A stretch of 64,000 nt of DNA from CAZYTM01 sp964649725 (GCA_964649725.1 CAZYTM010000005.1:186001-250000); one strand, 5' to 3'. Counted from the stretch's first letter, positions 36,125 to 44,383 are shown. Translations and numbers: made by a program. Notes: generated from the sequence alone by a model not told the origin.

Positions 36125-37441
36125 CTACTTCTCCATCTTCTCCGTATCCTGCCGCACTATCCGCACCCTGACAATGGCAGTCCGCTTGACCTCCTCGCAG
36201 ATGAAGCGATAGTTGCGCCAGGCCAGCTCCTCCCCCTTGAGCGGGAACCGCCCCAGTTCGTCCAGGATCAGCCCGGCCAGGGTGTCGTAGGGGATATGCT
36301 CGTCAAGTTTTATGCCAAGCAGGTCTTCCAGGTCGTTGATTGAGAGGAGCGCATCCACCAGCAGAGTGCCGTCGGCCAACCGCTGTACCCGCTTCGGCTC
36401 GCCGACGTCGTGTTCGTCCTCGATCTCCCCCACCAGCTCCTCGAGCAGGTCCTCGGTGGTGACCAGACCGCTCAGACCGCCATATTCGTCCACCACCAGC
36501 GCCATATGGATATGCTGACGCTGCATCTCCTTCAGCAGCTCGTTGACCATCTTCGCCTCCGGCACGTAGAAGGGGGGGCGGATTATGGCATCGAGAGCGA
36601 AATCGGGGTCGGTCACCATCCGGCCGAGGAAATCCTTGCCATGGATGAAGCCGACTATCTCCTCGATAGTGCCGCGAAAGACCGGATAGCGGGAGTACTG
36701 GTTGTCAAGGATGAAGCGGAGCATCTCCTGCCTTGACCAGTCGAGATTGAGACCGGCCATCCTGGTGCGGGGGACCAGCACTTCGCGGACTGCAGTATGG
36801 GTGAAGTCGAAGATGTTGCGGATATATTCGTGTTCGGTGGCACTGAAGACACCGCTTTCATGCCCTTCGGCCACGATATGCTGGACCTCTTCGCGGGTTA
36901 TGAAGGCGTGCCCCTCCCCCTTGATGCGTAACAGCCGGAGGACCGCCTTGCTGGAGATGGTCAACACCCCCACCACCACCATCCCTGCCCTGGCCAGGAA
37001 GGTTATGGTCCGTACCACCTTGAGCGCCATCGGGTCGGCATGGTGCAGGCCGATGGTCTTAGGCACCAGTTCACCTACGATCAGGATGAGATAGGAGATC
37101 ACTGCCACCACTAGGGTCACGGCGACAGGTTCGGCGGCATTGTGCAGCAGCGGATAGGAGGAGCGGAGCAGGAACGGCTTCAGATGCTCCACCGCGATCA
37201 CCCCGCCAACCGCCGAGGCGGTCGAGCCGATCACGGTCATGCCGACCTGTACCACTGCCAGCAGGCGATGCGGGTCTTTCTGCAGTTCGTCCACCTGTCT
37301 GGCCCGCTCGTCGCCAGCCGCCACCAGCTGGGCGATGCGGCTCTTGCGGATGGAGATGATGGCGAATTCGGAACAGGCAAAAAAACCGTTCAGGACAATA
37401 AGAATGGCGATTACGATCAGTTCCAGGGTGACAGTATCCAA
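36125..37441 (-). CDS. CNNM/CorC-type membrane protein (DUF21 - CBS pair - CorC_HlyC)
   Basis: About 438 residues. DUF21 membrane domain (LNGFFACSEFAIISIRKSRI, then further segments to about 175), two CBS domains (LVPRTRMAGLNLD; GFIHGKDFL; MALVVDEYGGLSGLVTTEDLLEEL) and the C-terminal CorC_HlyC domain. Family members are linked to Mg2+/Co2+ export. I prefer TTG 37441, which has GGAGG four bases upstream, to TTG 37480, which has no ribosome site. It diverges from lexA, about 110 bp between start and SOS promoter. Confidence 0.9.
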   Translation of the reverse strand: MDTVTLELIVIAILIVLNGFFACSEFAIISIRKSRIAQLVAAGDERARQVDELQKDPHRLLAVVQVGMTVIGSTASAVGGVIAVEHLKPFLLRSSYPLLHNAAEPVAVTLVVAVISYLILIVGELVPKTIGLHHADPMALKVVRTITFLARAGMVVVGVLTISSKAVLRLLRIKGEGHAFITREEVQHIVAEGHESGVFSATEHEYIRNIFDFTHTAVREVLVPRTRMAGLNLDWSRQEMLRFILDNQYSRYPVFRGTIEEIVGFIHGKDFLGRMVTDPDFALDAIIRPPFYVPEAKMVNELLKEMQRQHIHMALVVDEYGGLSGLVTTEDLLEELVGEIEDEHDVGEPKRVQRLADGTLLVDALLSINDLEDLLGIKLDEHIPYDTLAGLILDELGRFPLKGEELAWRNYRFICEEVKRTAIVRVRIVRQDTEKMEK

Positions 37442-37549
37442 CTCTCCTCCATAACATTCCAGGGGTGACAGCTGCTTCAATTTTCGCCGCAGTTGCAGCG
37501 ATTGTCAACAAGCATCGTCGCTATCCAAGGTACCAGACGAAAAAGCTGC

Positions 37550-37578
37550 TTGACACTATTCTCCCCCGCCATTACAAT
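37550..37578 (+). promoter_or_regulatory. lexA promoter
   Basis: TTGACA (37550-37555), 17-bp spacer, TACAAT (37573-37578): close to consensus. The LexA box starts two bases after the -10, where bound repressor would block initiation. Confidence 0.85.
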
Positions 37579-37579
37579 A

Positions 37580-37597
37580 GGTTATCATTTGACAACC
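37580..37597. promoter_or_regulatory. LexA box (Geobacter type)
   Basis: GGTTATCATTTGACAACC fits GGTTN2CN4GN3ACC at every defined position, the form described for Geobacter LexA. It covers the predicted start of transcription, 15 bp before the lexA ATG, implying autorepression of the lexA-dinB unit. Confidence 0.88.
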
Positions 37598-37612
37598 AAT
37601 CAGGAGCCGACT

Positions 37613-38218
37613 ATGGAAGAGCTCACCCGTCGCCAGCAGCAGGTGTTCGACTACCTTACCGCAACCCTGGAGAGCCGCGGCTACCCCCCTACTCTGCGGG
37701 AGATCGCCGGCCACCTGAAGGTGACCGGCACCCTCGGGGTGATGAAGCATTTGGATGCGTTGACCCGCAAGGGTTTCATCCGCCGCGAGGCAGGGAGTTC
37801 CAGGGGGATAACCCTGGCCGGGCCGACCGCCATGGCAACCGTCCTGCCTATTGTCGGGGTGGTCCGGGCCGGTACCCCGGAACCGGCGATCGAGGATATC
37901 GAGGGTTATTTCGCCCTCGACCGGGACCAGCTCCGCTCCGGCGGCACCTTTTTTCTCCGCGTCAAGGGTGACTCCATGATCAACGCAGCGATCCTCGATG
38001 GTGACCTGGCACTGGTCCGCCCCCAGGCCACGGCCGACAACCGAGATATCGTCGTCGCCATGGTGGATGGCGAGGCGACCCTGAAACGCTTCTACCGCGA
38101 ACGGGGGAGAATCCGTCTGCAGCCGGAGAACCCCAATCTGGAGCCGCTGATTATAAGCCCGGGGAAGGCTGAATTGTTTATCATCGGCAAGGTGGTAGGA
38201 ATCTACCGGCAATGTTAG
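37613..38218 (+). CDS. lexA: LexA repressor
   Basis: 201 residues. Represses SOS genes and cleaves itself when RecA filaments form. Winged helix (LTRRQQQVFDYLTATLE, YPPTLREIAGHL), cleavage site Ala86-Gly87 in VRAGTPEP, catalytic Ser121 in GDSMINA and Lys158 in ATLKRFYRE. The ATG at 37613 is chosen because upstream residues overlap the promoter and LexA box. First gene of a three-gene unit with a small overlapping ORF and dinB. Confidence 0.97.
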   Translation: MEELTRRQQQVFDYLTATLESRGYPPTLREIAGHLKVTGTLGVMKHLDALTRKGFIRREAGSSRGITLAGPTAMATVLPIVGVVRAGTPEPAIEDIEGYFALDRDQLRSGGTFFLRVKGDSMINAAILDGDLALVRPQATADNRDIVVAMVDGEATLKRFYRERGRIRLQPENPNLEPLIISPGKAELFIIGKVVGIYRQC

Positions 38219-38466
38219 GAAATTTCCAGGAACCTGTCCGGGTCGCTGTCATCTTCGGCCCGGGGAACAGTATCCGACCGGTCTGGTTCGACTGGCGCCG
38301 GCGCAAGTATGCCATAGAGGAGGTTACCTGCAGCTGGGAGGAGCGCCAGGGGGAGATCCGACTCTTCCACTTTGCCGTGAGCGATCCGGCCCGTAACCTC
38401 TTCGAGCTTACCTACAACGCCACCAGCCACTGCTGGTCGCTGGCGGCAATTGAAACAGCAGGATAA
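38212..38466 (+). CDS. Small protein between lexA and dinB (DUF6504-like)
   Basis: 84 residues, overlapping the end of lexA by 7 bp and ending 5 bp before dinB. A single small beta-rich domain: IRPVWFDWRRRKYAIEEV, then SWEERQGEIRLFHFAV and a C-terminal strand FELTYNATSHCWSLAAIE. It resembles DUF6504 proteins that occur with error-prone polymerases, though I am not certain of the family. Position makes it SOS-controlled; an accessory role in translesion synthesis is inference. Confidence 0.75.
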   Translation: MLGNFQEPVRVAVIFGPGNSIRPVWFDWRRRKYAIEEVTCSWEERQGEIRLFHFAVSDPARNLFELTYNATSHCWSLAAIETAG

Positions 38467-38471
38467 CGGCC

Positions 38472-39722
38472 ATGGGATACCCCAGCATGCAGCAAGATGA
38501 CCGGACCATAATCCATATCGACATGAACGCTTTCTTTGCTGCGGTGGAGCAGCAGGCCAATCCGGCACTACGCGGCAAGCCTGTTGCTGTGGCCGGGGCA
38601 GCCAGCCGGACCGTCATCCTGACCGCCTCCTATGAAGCGCGCGCCTTTGGCGTCAAGACCGGCATGCGCCTCGGCGAGGCACGGGCCGTCTGCCCAGGGC
38701 TGATAATGGTCCCCACCAACAACCGCCGCTACACCCATATCTCCCGCCTGATCATGGCCATGCTGGAGGATTTCACCCCGCTTGTCGAGGTCTTCTCCAT
38801 CGACGAGGCGTTCCTCGATGTGACCGGCAGTCTGCGCCTCTTCGGCAGCGCAGAGCACATCGCCCGTCTGATAAAGGCCCGCATCCGGCACAACTTCGGC
38901 CTCACCTGCTCCATCGGCATCGCCCCGAACAAGCTGCTCGCCAAGCTCGCCGCAGAGATGCAGAAACCGGACGGCCTTACCATCATCAGGGGTGACCAGG
39001 TGGGGGATATCCTGGAGCGGGTAGCGGTCAAGGAGCTCTGCGGCATCGGTCGGAAGACGCAGCGGCTGCTGGAGAGCTACAACATCATCAGCTGCGGCGA
39101 CCTGGGGCGCTTCCCGGTCGATATCCTGCGGCGCAGGTTCGGCATCGTCGGCGAGCGGCTGAGCGAGATGGGGAGAGGGATAGATTTGAGCCCGGTGATC
39201 CCGGCCGGGGCCGCTGCAGAGGTGAAGTCGGTCGGGCACAGCATGACCTTTGCCCACGACCTGACCAGCCGCCAGGAGTTGCTCACCGCACTGCTGCAGC
39301 TCGCCGAAATGGTCGGGCGAAGAAGCAGACGCTACGGAGTGGCCGGCACCACCATCCACCTGACTATCCGCTATGCCGACTTCACCACCTTCGGCCGGCA
39401 GCAGAGCCGGAGCGAACCGACCAACAGCAGCGCCCAACTGTACCGGGAGGCGCTCGCCATCCTCGACAGCTTCTCCCTGCAGCAACCGGTACGCCTCCTC
39501 GGCGTACGGCTCAGCAATCTCTGCTACCAGCGGGAACAGCTCCCCCTCTTCGGCGCCGAGCGAAGAGCGGCACTCGCCACCGGTGCCATGGACAGCGTCA
39601 ACAACCGCTACGGTGACTTCACGGTCACCTTTGCCACCCTTATAGATGCACCGGACAAGGGGTCACGGGTCATATCGCCAGCCTGGCGGCCAGAGGGGAT
39701 ACACCGGGTAGAGGTGGAATAA
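38472..39722 (+). CDS. dinB: DNA polymerase IV (DinB), Y-family translesion polymerase
   Basis: 416 residues. Catalytic acidic residues lie in IDMNAFFAAVEQ and in FSIDEAFLD; the YEARAFGVKTGM finger motif and ELCGIGRKTQRLL thumb (helix-hairpin-helix) follow. Beta-clamp motif EQLPLFG near residue 357 is not at the extreme C-terminus: a further ~50 residues follow (AMDSVNNRYGDFTVTFATL). Third gene of the LexA-controlled unit, so DNA-damage induced. ATG 38472 has a modest AGGA site; ATG 38487 is an alternative. Confidence 0.96.
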   Translation: MGYPSMQQDDRTIIHIDMNAFFAAVEQQANPALRGKPVAVAGAASRTVILTASYEARAFGVKTGMRLGEARAVCPGLIMVPTNNRRYTHISRLIMAMLEDFTPLVEVFSIDEAFLDVTGSLRLFGSAEHIARLIKARIRHNFGLTCSIGIAPNKLLAKLAAEMQKPDGLTIIRGDQVGDILERVAVKELCGIGRKTQRLLESYNIISCGDLGRFPVDILRRRFGIVGERLSEMGRGIDLSPVIPAGAAAEVKSVGHSMTFAHDLTSRQELLTALLQLAEMVGRRSRRYGVAGTTIHLTIRYADFTTFGRQQSRSEPTNSSAQLYREALAILDSFSLQQPVRLLGVRLSNLCYQREQLPLFGAERRAALATGAMDSVNNRYGDFTVTFATLIDAPDKGSRVISPAWRPEGIHRVEVE

Positions 39723-39723
39723 T

Positions 39724-39760
39724 AAAGCCCTGTACGGTTTGGCAACCGGTCCAGGGCTTT
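39724..39760. terminator. Terminator-like hairpin after dinB
   Basis: AAAGCCCTG at 39724-39732 pairs with CAGGGCTTT at 39752-39760 across a 19-nt loop. It lies between convergent dinB and the DUF3617 gene and can act in both directions. Confidence 0.65.
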
Positions 39761-39790
39761 ATGGCAGGTCAATATACGATCCAGTGCTGG

Positions 39791-40210
39791 TTACTTGCAG
39801 TCGCCGATCCGTCTCGCCTTGTACTTGCTGGTCATGACCATACCCTCTGTCGAGAACTTCATGCTCCCTTCATAGGAGGTCCCCCCCTTGAAAACGATCT
39901 CCCCCTCCCCCTTGCTCGGCTTCTTGCCGGTGCAGACCGTCTTCCAGGTCGTTCTGCTGCCAGATTGCTTCAGATCGGTGATCTTGCAGTTCTCCTGCTG
40001 TTTCGGCACCACCTTCTGGCTATCCTTCAGCTCCTCCTTGGTATAGCAGTGGGTAATCGTGGTAGGTGGCATCTTGACCGGCATCCCCGGCATATCCATG
40101 GTGGTGGTTATCTCCCAGAGCCCTTCCTTCATCGGCCCCTGGCCGGCGGCCAGCAACGGCAGCGAAAGCAACAGGAACAGCAACGCAACTGATATTGTAC
40201 GACGCATCAT
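39791..40210 (-). CDS. Exported DUF3617-type protein
   Basis: 139 residues. Signal peptide (MMRRTISVALLFLLLSLP, cleavage near AAGQG), then GLWEITTTMDMPGMP, a conserved-type CYTKEEL and CKITDLKQSGSRTTWKTVC, EGEIVFKGGTSYEGSMKF: the DUF3617 pattern with four cysteines that may pair in the periplasm. Function unknown. ATG 40210 has AAGGAGG upstream; an in-frame extension to 40441 has no ribosome site and no conserved look. Confidence 0.82.
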   Translation of the reverse strand: MMRRTISVALLFLLLSLPLLAAGQGPMKEGLWEITTTMDMPGMPVKMPPTTITHCYTKEELKDSQKVVPKQQENCKITDLKQSGSRTTWKTVCTGKKPSKGEGEIVFKGGTSYEGSMKFSTEGMVMTSKYKARRIGDCK

Positions 40211-40304
40211 GGTCCCCTCCTTCTCCATTAATGTCATGACATCCTGGTAAATTGTCGCATATCTCCGGCATAATACCAGACAAAAAAGGGAGCTCCGCTT
40301 TATA

Positions 40305-40586
40305 TCACTGCTCCGGCAATGAGAGTGGCGTAACCTCCTGCTCCATCCAGAAGGAGTTATCGAGATATATCTGCACTTTGAGGATAGCAGGGTCGAGTTC
40401 CAGGGTCTGCCTCCCCAGCAATGGCAGGCAGACGCGGCCATGCGCTTTCAGATAGACCTTCTCGCCCTCGACCCGGTCAAGTCTGTAACAGTCGCTGGGG
40501 GTCTCCAGGGTAACCCGGTAAACCGGGGGGGCAGCGCAGGCTGCCATGAATAAGAGGGGAAGTAGTAATAGCAAGAAACGCCACAT
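40305..40586 (-). CDS. Small lipoprotein of unknown function
   Basis: 93 residues. Signal peptide with lipobox MAAC (Cys17), then a short domain: VYRVTLETPSDCYRLDRVEGEKVYLKAHGRVCLP with two cysteines that could form a disulfide. ATG 40586 follows GGAGG. Not recognised beyond being a lipoprotein. It is 95 bp upstream of the DUF3617 gene on the same strand and may share its transcript. Confidence 0.7.
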   Translation of the reverse strand: MWRFLLLLLPLLFMAACAAPPVYRVTLETPSDCYRLDRVEGEKVYLKAHGRVCLPLLGRQTLELDPAILKVQIYLDNSFWMEQEVTPLSLPEQ

Positions 40587-40732
40587 GGATGCAATCCTCC
40601 TGCATATAGAAAAATATCACCAACGGCTCCGGCAGACCTCTCCGGCAGAGATGCTCTCCTCTCTGTAGCATTTTAACAGCAGCCTGTAAATAGCGAAGGG
40701 GTTGGCAAAGCTCCGGACAGCAAGAAGGGGAC

Positions 40733-40756
40733 AAAAAAGGCCGGCGTAAGCCGGCC
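40733..40756 (-). terminator. Intrinsic terminator after the 73-residue orphan gene
   Basis: GGCCGGC-GTAA-GCCGGCC stem flanked on the plus strand by six A, a U6 tract when read on the minus strand, 34 bp after the stop at 40790. Confidence 0.88.
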
Positions 40757-40789
40757 TCTGGAGGTATGCAGCTGAGCTACAACAGCCTG

Positions 40790-41011
40790 TTATTCATCAC
40801 AATACTCTTCCCTTTTGACTCTGCGCGGTAGAAGGGTCAGATACTCAGGGCGAAGCTTGTAGTTGCGCCCCAGGTATTCCCATATTTGCGCCGCGTCATC
40901 GGAATAACTGCCATCTCCGGCCAGGTGGCCATCAAGAATGTGATATTCATCATTGACAGGTGGGTGCTTCACCTTCCTATAGTCATCCATGGAGATGATC
41001 TTGGCACTCAT
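40790..41011 (-). CDS. Small hypothetical protein
   Basis: 73 residues from ATG 41011, which has an AAGGAGG ribosome site; an upstream in-frame start is not needed. Begins MSAKIISMDDYRKVKHPP, contains DDAAQIWEYLGRNYKLRPEYLTLLP and ends in acidic residues. No signal peptide or membrane segment, no recognised domain. A good ribosome site and its own terminator argue that it is a real, monocistronic gene. Confidence 0.65.
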   Translation of the reverse strand: MSAKIISMDDYRKVKHPPVNDEYHILDGHLAGDGSYSDDAAQIWEYLGRNYKLRPEYLTLLPRRVKREEYCDE

Positions 41012-41123
41012 CTTTCTCCTCCTTTTCAGCATAACTGCCGGCAAAGACCGGGAAAAGAGCATTTACCCTATTTATCGGCAGCAGATGACGACACTTTAGG
41101 AAAAAATAATAGCCGCAACATTA

Positions 41124-41150
41124 TTGACTTACTCACCCCTCTCATTTAAT
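41124..41150 (+). promoter_or_regulatory. Possible promoter of tRNA-Sec
   Basis: TTGACT (41124-41129) and TTTAAT (41145-41150) with a short 15-bp spacer, about 50 bp before the tRNA gene. The spacing is poor, so this is tentative. Confidence 0.35.
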
Positions 41151-41199
41151 CTTGTTTCAGCCCTGCAAATCAGGCCATCTCTACTAATCAAAATAGTCT

Positions 41200-41297
41200 G
41201 GAGGTACAACGGTCGCTGGTGGGCCGCCCGGTCTTCAAAACCGGTGTGGGGGATGAATAATCTCCCGGGTGAGTTCGATTCTCATGTGCCTCCGCCA
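41200..41297 (+). tRNA. selC: tRNA-Sec (anticodon TCA)
   Basis: 98 nt with an 8-bp acceptor stem (GGAGGTAC with GTGCCTCC), anticodon TCA at 41235-41237 in a CTTCAAA loop, a long variable arm (GGGGGATGAATAATCTCCC) and encoded GCCA end. The long extra arm and UCA anticodon identify selenocysteine tRNA, so the organism should make selenoproteins. selC is also a common island integration site. Confidence 0.96.
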
Positions 41298-41418
41298 TAA
41301 TTAAACCCGCTAGTTAGGGCTTAGCAGCGCATACTTCTCTGTTACCCTGATTACTGCTGAATTAGTAGCCTGATACATTTCATCTGATTGAACAAATAAT
41401 CTTTACAATGCAAATAAA

Positions 41419-41447
41419 GACGTTGCGACATATTGTGTCAAAACGTC
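41419..41447. repeat. Inverted repeat upstream of a small ORF
   Basis: GACGTT (41419-41424) and AACGTC (41442-41447) frame an inner imperfect repeat TTGCGACA/TGTGTCAA. It lies about 50 bp before the ATG at 41496 and could be an operator. Confidence 0.35.
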
Positions 41448-41495
41448 CTGATATGTTTAACACAAGGTAATTCTTATCTTTTTCGAGGGGTATCA

Positions 41496-41666
41496 ATGCC
41501 AAAGATAATTGATCGAATGATAGGAATGTTACGGAAGAAGAAACCGGCAAAAACGGTTCAACATTATACATTGCCGATTATCGAGAATGGTGAGTATGTC
41601 GGTTGCTTCATGATTAAGAATGACGATGCAGTTGATAAAGCTGCCAGGCAGAAGAAAAAACCATGA
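41496..41666 (+). CDS. Small basic hypothetical protein
   Basis: 56 residues from ATG 41496 with GAGGGG upstream. Basic at both ends (MLRKKKPAK; RQKKKP) with a middle YTLPIIENGEYVGCFMIKND. Not recognised. It lies in the AT-richer accessory stretch after tRNA-Sec, so it may be island-borne cargo. Confidence 0.5.
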   Translation: MPKIIDRMIGMLRKKKPAKTVQHYTLPIIENGEYVGCFMIKNDDAVDKAARQKKKP

Positions 41667-41743
41667 CTACCATGAATGTCAAGGTTCCATCTGAATATGG
41701 TGGGATGATGCTGGAAAGCTCACGGGTTGTGGTCGAAGGATAA
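41663..41743 (+). CDS. 26-codon ORF overlapping the previous small gene
   Basis: Starts in an ATGA overlap with the 56-residue gene and encodes MNVKVPSEYGGMMLES and a few more residues before TAA. The overlap is suggestive of coupling but the product is very short; it may be a gene remnant. No identity assigned. Confidence 0.25.
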   Translation: MTTMNVKVPSEYGGMMLESSRVVVEG

Positions 41744-41851
41744 CCGGCAAAGTGCTTTATATCGATTTGGCTGGGGATGAAGGGTAAAGGGTATGCTTCA
41801 TTGACTTTACATGCCATCCATTGTATTAAGATGAGGTATTTTTTATGATTT

Positions 41852-41949
41852 CCCCTTTGGAGGGGTGTGATGGATGAGGGCGCGGGAATGGATAGAGGCC
41901 GCTTGGTCAGCTGATATTGGCTGGTCGGGCGGTTTTTTTGTTGATTGAA
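41852..41949 (+). terminator. Structured element ending in an intrinsic terminator
   Basis: A short CCCCT-TTGG-AGGGG hairpin (41852-41865) is followed by a 13-pair stem with several G-U pairs (arms 41899-41911 and 41920-41942, loop TGATATTG) and T7. It may close the small-ORF transcript or be the end of a small RNA. No known RNA family recognised. Confidence 0.5.
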
Positions 41950-41990
41950 AATTAAGTATTGTATCAACGGAATTCCGGGGATACCGCTTC

Positions 41991-42043
41991 CATATCTCTT
42001 CTCGACCAAGCGGGGTTAACCTAACTCTCTTGTGCATGTTCAT
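41991..42043 (-). pseudogene. Remnant of an IS481-like transposase N-terminus
   Basis: The minus-strand frame from ATG 42043 begins MNMHKRVRLTPLGREEIW, which resembles the MNVHKNARLTPxGRE start of IS481-type transposases. The resemblance is lost after about 18 residues and the helix-turn-helix never follows, so only a relic remains. No insertion-sequence ends were found. Confidence 0.45.
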
Positions 42044-42128
42044 GTTTACAACTCCTATAATAGAGTCTGTAAACAATGCTAGAATTTTTTACAATTTATA
42101 GGTTATCGATCACTCAAAGGACCAATTC

Positions 42129-44354
42129 ATGACCATCACACTTGCCGAACTACTCAAAGACAGCACCTATAAGCTGACTCAATTCAAACCTGCGCAAATC
42201 AAGGCTCTCGAAGCAGGCATTACCATGAAGGAATCGGGTAAGACTATTGCCCCGCACGTAAACTGTCTGGTGCGCGGCAAGCTGGTCAAGCTGACGCCGG
42301 AAGAGGTTGTCCGCCAGTTGTATGTCTTGGTCCTGAAGGACGACCTTGGTTATCCGGTCAGCCGCCTGTCCCTTGAGTACGACGTCACCCGCGGCCGGGA
42401 GAAGAAGCGGGTCGACATCTGCGTTTTCGATAAGGACAAGACCACCACGCCGTACATTTTGGTAGAACTGAAAAAGCCGAAGCTGAAAGACGGTAAGGAG
42501 CAGCTCAAGAGTTACTGCAACTTCAGCGGCGCGCCAATGGGGGTCTGGAGTAACGGCGAAAGCATCTCCTATTACCACCGCAAAGACCCGAACTACTTCG
42601 AGGACATCCCTGCTATCCCGTCAGCTAAGGAAAAGCTTTCCGACATCCTCACCGCCCGCTGGAATATCGACGATCTGGTGAAGATGGACAAACTGGTCAA
42701 CCAGCGGAAATCGCTCAAAGACCTGATTCTGGAGATGGAGGACGAGGTTCTTGCCAACGCCGGGGTGGATGTCTTTGAAGAGCTGTTTAAACTGATCTTT
42801 ACCAAGTTGTACGACGAAATGGAGAGCGGACGGGATAAAAAGCGCCACTTGATGTTCAAAAACTACGGTGACACCGAAACCGAGCTGAAGGCGAAGATTC
42901 AGGACTTGTTCGACAAGGCACGGGGCAAGTGGGAAGGGGTTTTTCCCGACGGGGCAAAGATCGACCTCACCCCCAGCCACCTGGCGGTCTGCGTCGCCTC
43001 CCTGGAAGGGGTCAAGCTGTTCAACTCCAACCTGGACGTGGTGGATGAAGCCTTCGAATACCTCATCAACAAGAGCAGCAAGGGGGAGAAGGGGCAGTAC
43101 TTCACTCCGCGCTACGTCATTGACATGTGCGTCAAGATGCTCAATCCGCAAGAGCACGAAACCATGATCGACACTGCCGCCGGCAGCTGCGGTTTCCCAG
43201 TGCATACCATCTTCCATGTCTGGGAGCAGATCATGAAATCCGAAGGGTTGAGCAAGAGCCACCTCTTCACCACTGAAAAGAAACCGGTCCGCTGCGAAAC
43301 CTACGTACAGGAAAAGGTCTTTGCCATCGACTTTGACGAAAAGGCGGTCCGCGTGGGTCGGACGCTCAACCTGATTGCCGGTGACGGCCAGACCAACGTG
43401 CTGCACCTGAACACTCTGGATTATGAGCGTTGGGACGAAAAGACCAAGGATGAAGACTGGACCGACATCTACGGCATGGGCTGGAAAAAGCTGCGCAAAC
43501 TGCGGATGGAGAAAGAACAGAACCAGGATTTCTCTTTCGACATACTCATGGCCAACCCCCCCTTTGCCGGCGACATCAAGGAGACCCGCATTCTGGCCAA
43601 GTACGAGCTGGCCCATTCTGTCAGTCTGGACAAAATAGCCAAGGTCGATGAAAACGACCCGAACATTGAGGATGTCACCCAGCGTACCCCGACCTTCCCT
43701 GAACTTCTCCGTGTCAGTCACGAGAAGATTTACAAAATGGCCGATGGCACCTTCCGCAAGGTGAAGGTCAAAGACCAGAACAATGTCGGTCGTGACATCC
43801 TTTTTATCGAGCGCAACCTGAGCTTCATCAAGCCGGGCGGGCGAATGGCGATAGTCCTGCCGCAAGGCCGCTTCAACAACTCCAGCGACAAGTACATTCG
43901 CGAATACATCGCCGACCACTGCCGCATCCTAGCAGTGGTGGGGCTGCACGGTAATGTCTTCAAGCCCCACACCGGCACCAAAACCAGCGTGCTGCTGGTG
44001 CAGAAGTGGAACGACGACCCGAAGGCCGGGCCGCTCTGTCCCAGGAAGGAAGATTACCCGATCTTCTTTGCCACCATGCGGGAGCCGAGCAAGGACAACA
44101 GCGGCGACAAGATTTACCTGAAGAAGAAAGACTTGCAATCGGAAACCGCCACGGAACCGGCAACTGACAAGGTGGCAGAGGTTGTCGATCATTACGACGC
44201 CTCGCCGCAAGACCTTAATGGGTATGTACTGGACGCCCACGACCATCTGATCGTAAAGCACGACCTGTTCAACCACGACGGCCTGACGCAAGACGGCATT
44301 GCCGAGGCGTTCATCGAGTTTGCCAAGAAGGAGGGCCTAAGTTTTTTTCCCTAG
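42129..44354 (+). CDS. Restriction-modification fusion: HsdR-N-type nuclease plus N6-adenine methyltransferase
   Basis: 741 residues. N-terminal type I R-protein-like domain with a PD-(D/E)xK core (Asp96 in RVDICVFD; Glu113-x-Lys115 in LVELKKP), helical linker, then an HsdM-like N6-adenine methyltransferase with SAM motif DTAAGSCGF (about 347) and catalytic NPPF (Asn476). No helicase/ATPase domain is present, so cleavage would not need ATP translocation, as in BcgI-type two-subunit enzymes (family inference). A specificity subunit follows in the -1 frame across a T7 run. The usual SAM motif is DPAxGSGGF; the Cys replacement is noteworthy but probably tolerated. Confidence 0.88.
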   Translation: MTITLAELLKDSTYKLTQFKPAQIKALEAGITMKESGKTIAPHVNCLVRGKLVKLTPEEVVRQLYVLVLKDDLGYPVSRLSLEYDVTRGREKKRVDICVFDKDKTTTPYILVELKKPKLKDGKEQLKSYCNFSGAPMGVWSNGESISYYHRKDPNYFEDIPAIPSAKEKLSDILTARWNIDDLVKMDKLVNQRKSLKDLILEMEDEVLANAGVDVFEELFKLIFTKLYDEMESGRDKKRHLMFKNYGDTETELKAKIQDLFDKARGKWEGVFPDGAKIDLTPSHLAVCVASLEGVKLFNSNLDVVDEAFEYLINKSSKGEKGQYFTPRYVIDMCVKMLNPQEHETMIDTAAGSCGFPVHTIFHVWEQIMKSEGLSKSHLFTTEKKPVRCETYVQEKVFAIDFDEKAVRVGRTLNLIAGDGQTNVLHLNTLDYERWDEKTKDEDWTDIYGMGWKKLRKLRMEKEQNQDFSFDILMANPPFAGDIKETRILAKYELAHSVSLDKIAKVDENDPNIEDVTQRTPTFPELLRVSHEKIYKMADGTFRKVKVKDQNNVGRDILFIERNLSFIKPGGRMAIVLPQGRFNNSSDKYIREYIADHCRILAVVGLHGNVFKPHTGTKTSVLLVQKWNDDPKAGPLCPRKEDYPIFFATMREPSKDNSGDKIYLKKKDLQSETATEPATDKVAEVVDHYDASPQDLNGYVLDAHDHLIVKHDLFNHDGLTQDGIAEAFIEFAKKEGLSFFP
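44342..44348 (+). promoter_or_regulatory. T7 slippery heptamer at the end of the methyltransferase gene
   Basis: In the gene's own frame this reads AG-T-TTT-TTT-CCC-TAG, a canonical X-XXY-YYZ heptamer two codons before the stop. A -1 slip gives TCC CTA GGC CCC TTT and continues without a stop into the specificity-subunit frame. Confidence 0.55.
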
Positions 44355-44383
44355 GCCCCTTTGACGAGGCCCGCTACAGGGCG

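Noticed and set aside
36125..37480. Start of the CNNM/CorC protein at TTG 37480
   Set aside because: No ribosome site there, whereas TTG 37441 has GGAGG just upstream and gives the usual family N-terminus.
38568..39485. 305-codon antisense frame inside dinB
   Set aside because: Shadow of the catalytic dinB frame; no independent signals.
39791..40441. Longer version of the DUF3617 protein starting at 40441
   Set aside because: The extra N-terminus has no ribosome site and would bury the signal peptide that begins at 40210.
42621..43919. 432-codon open frame antisense to the restriction-methyltransferase gene
   Set aside because: It is a shadow of a strongly coding, motif-bearing gene; no ribosome site or known motif in the antisense product.
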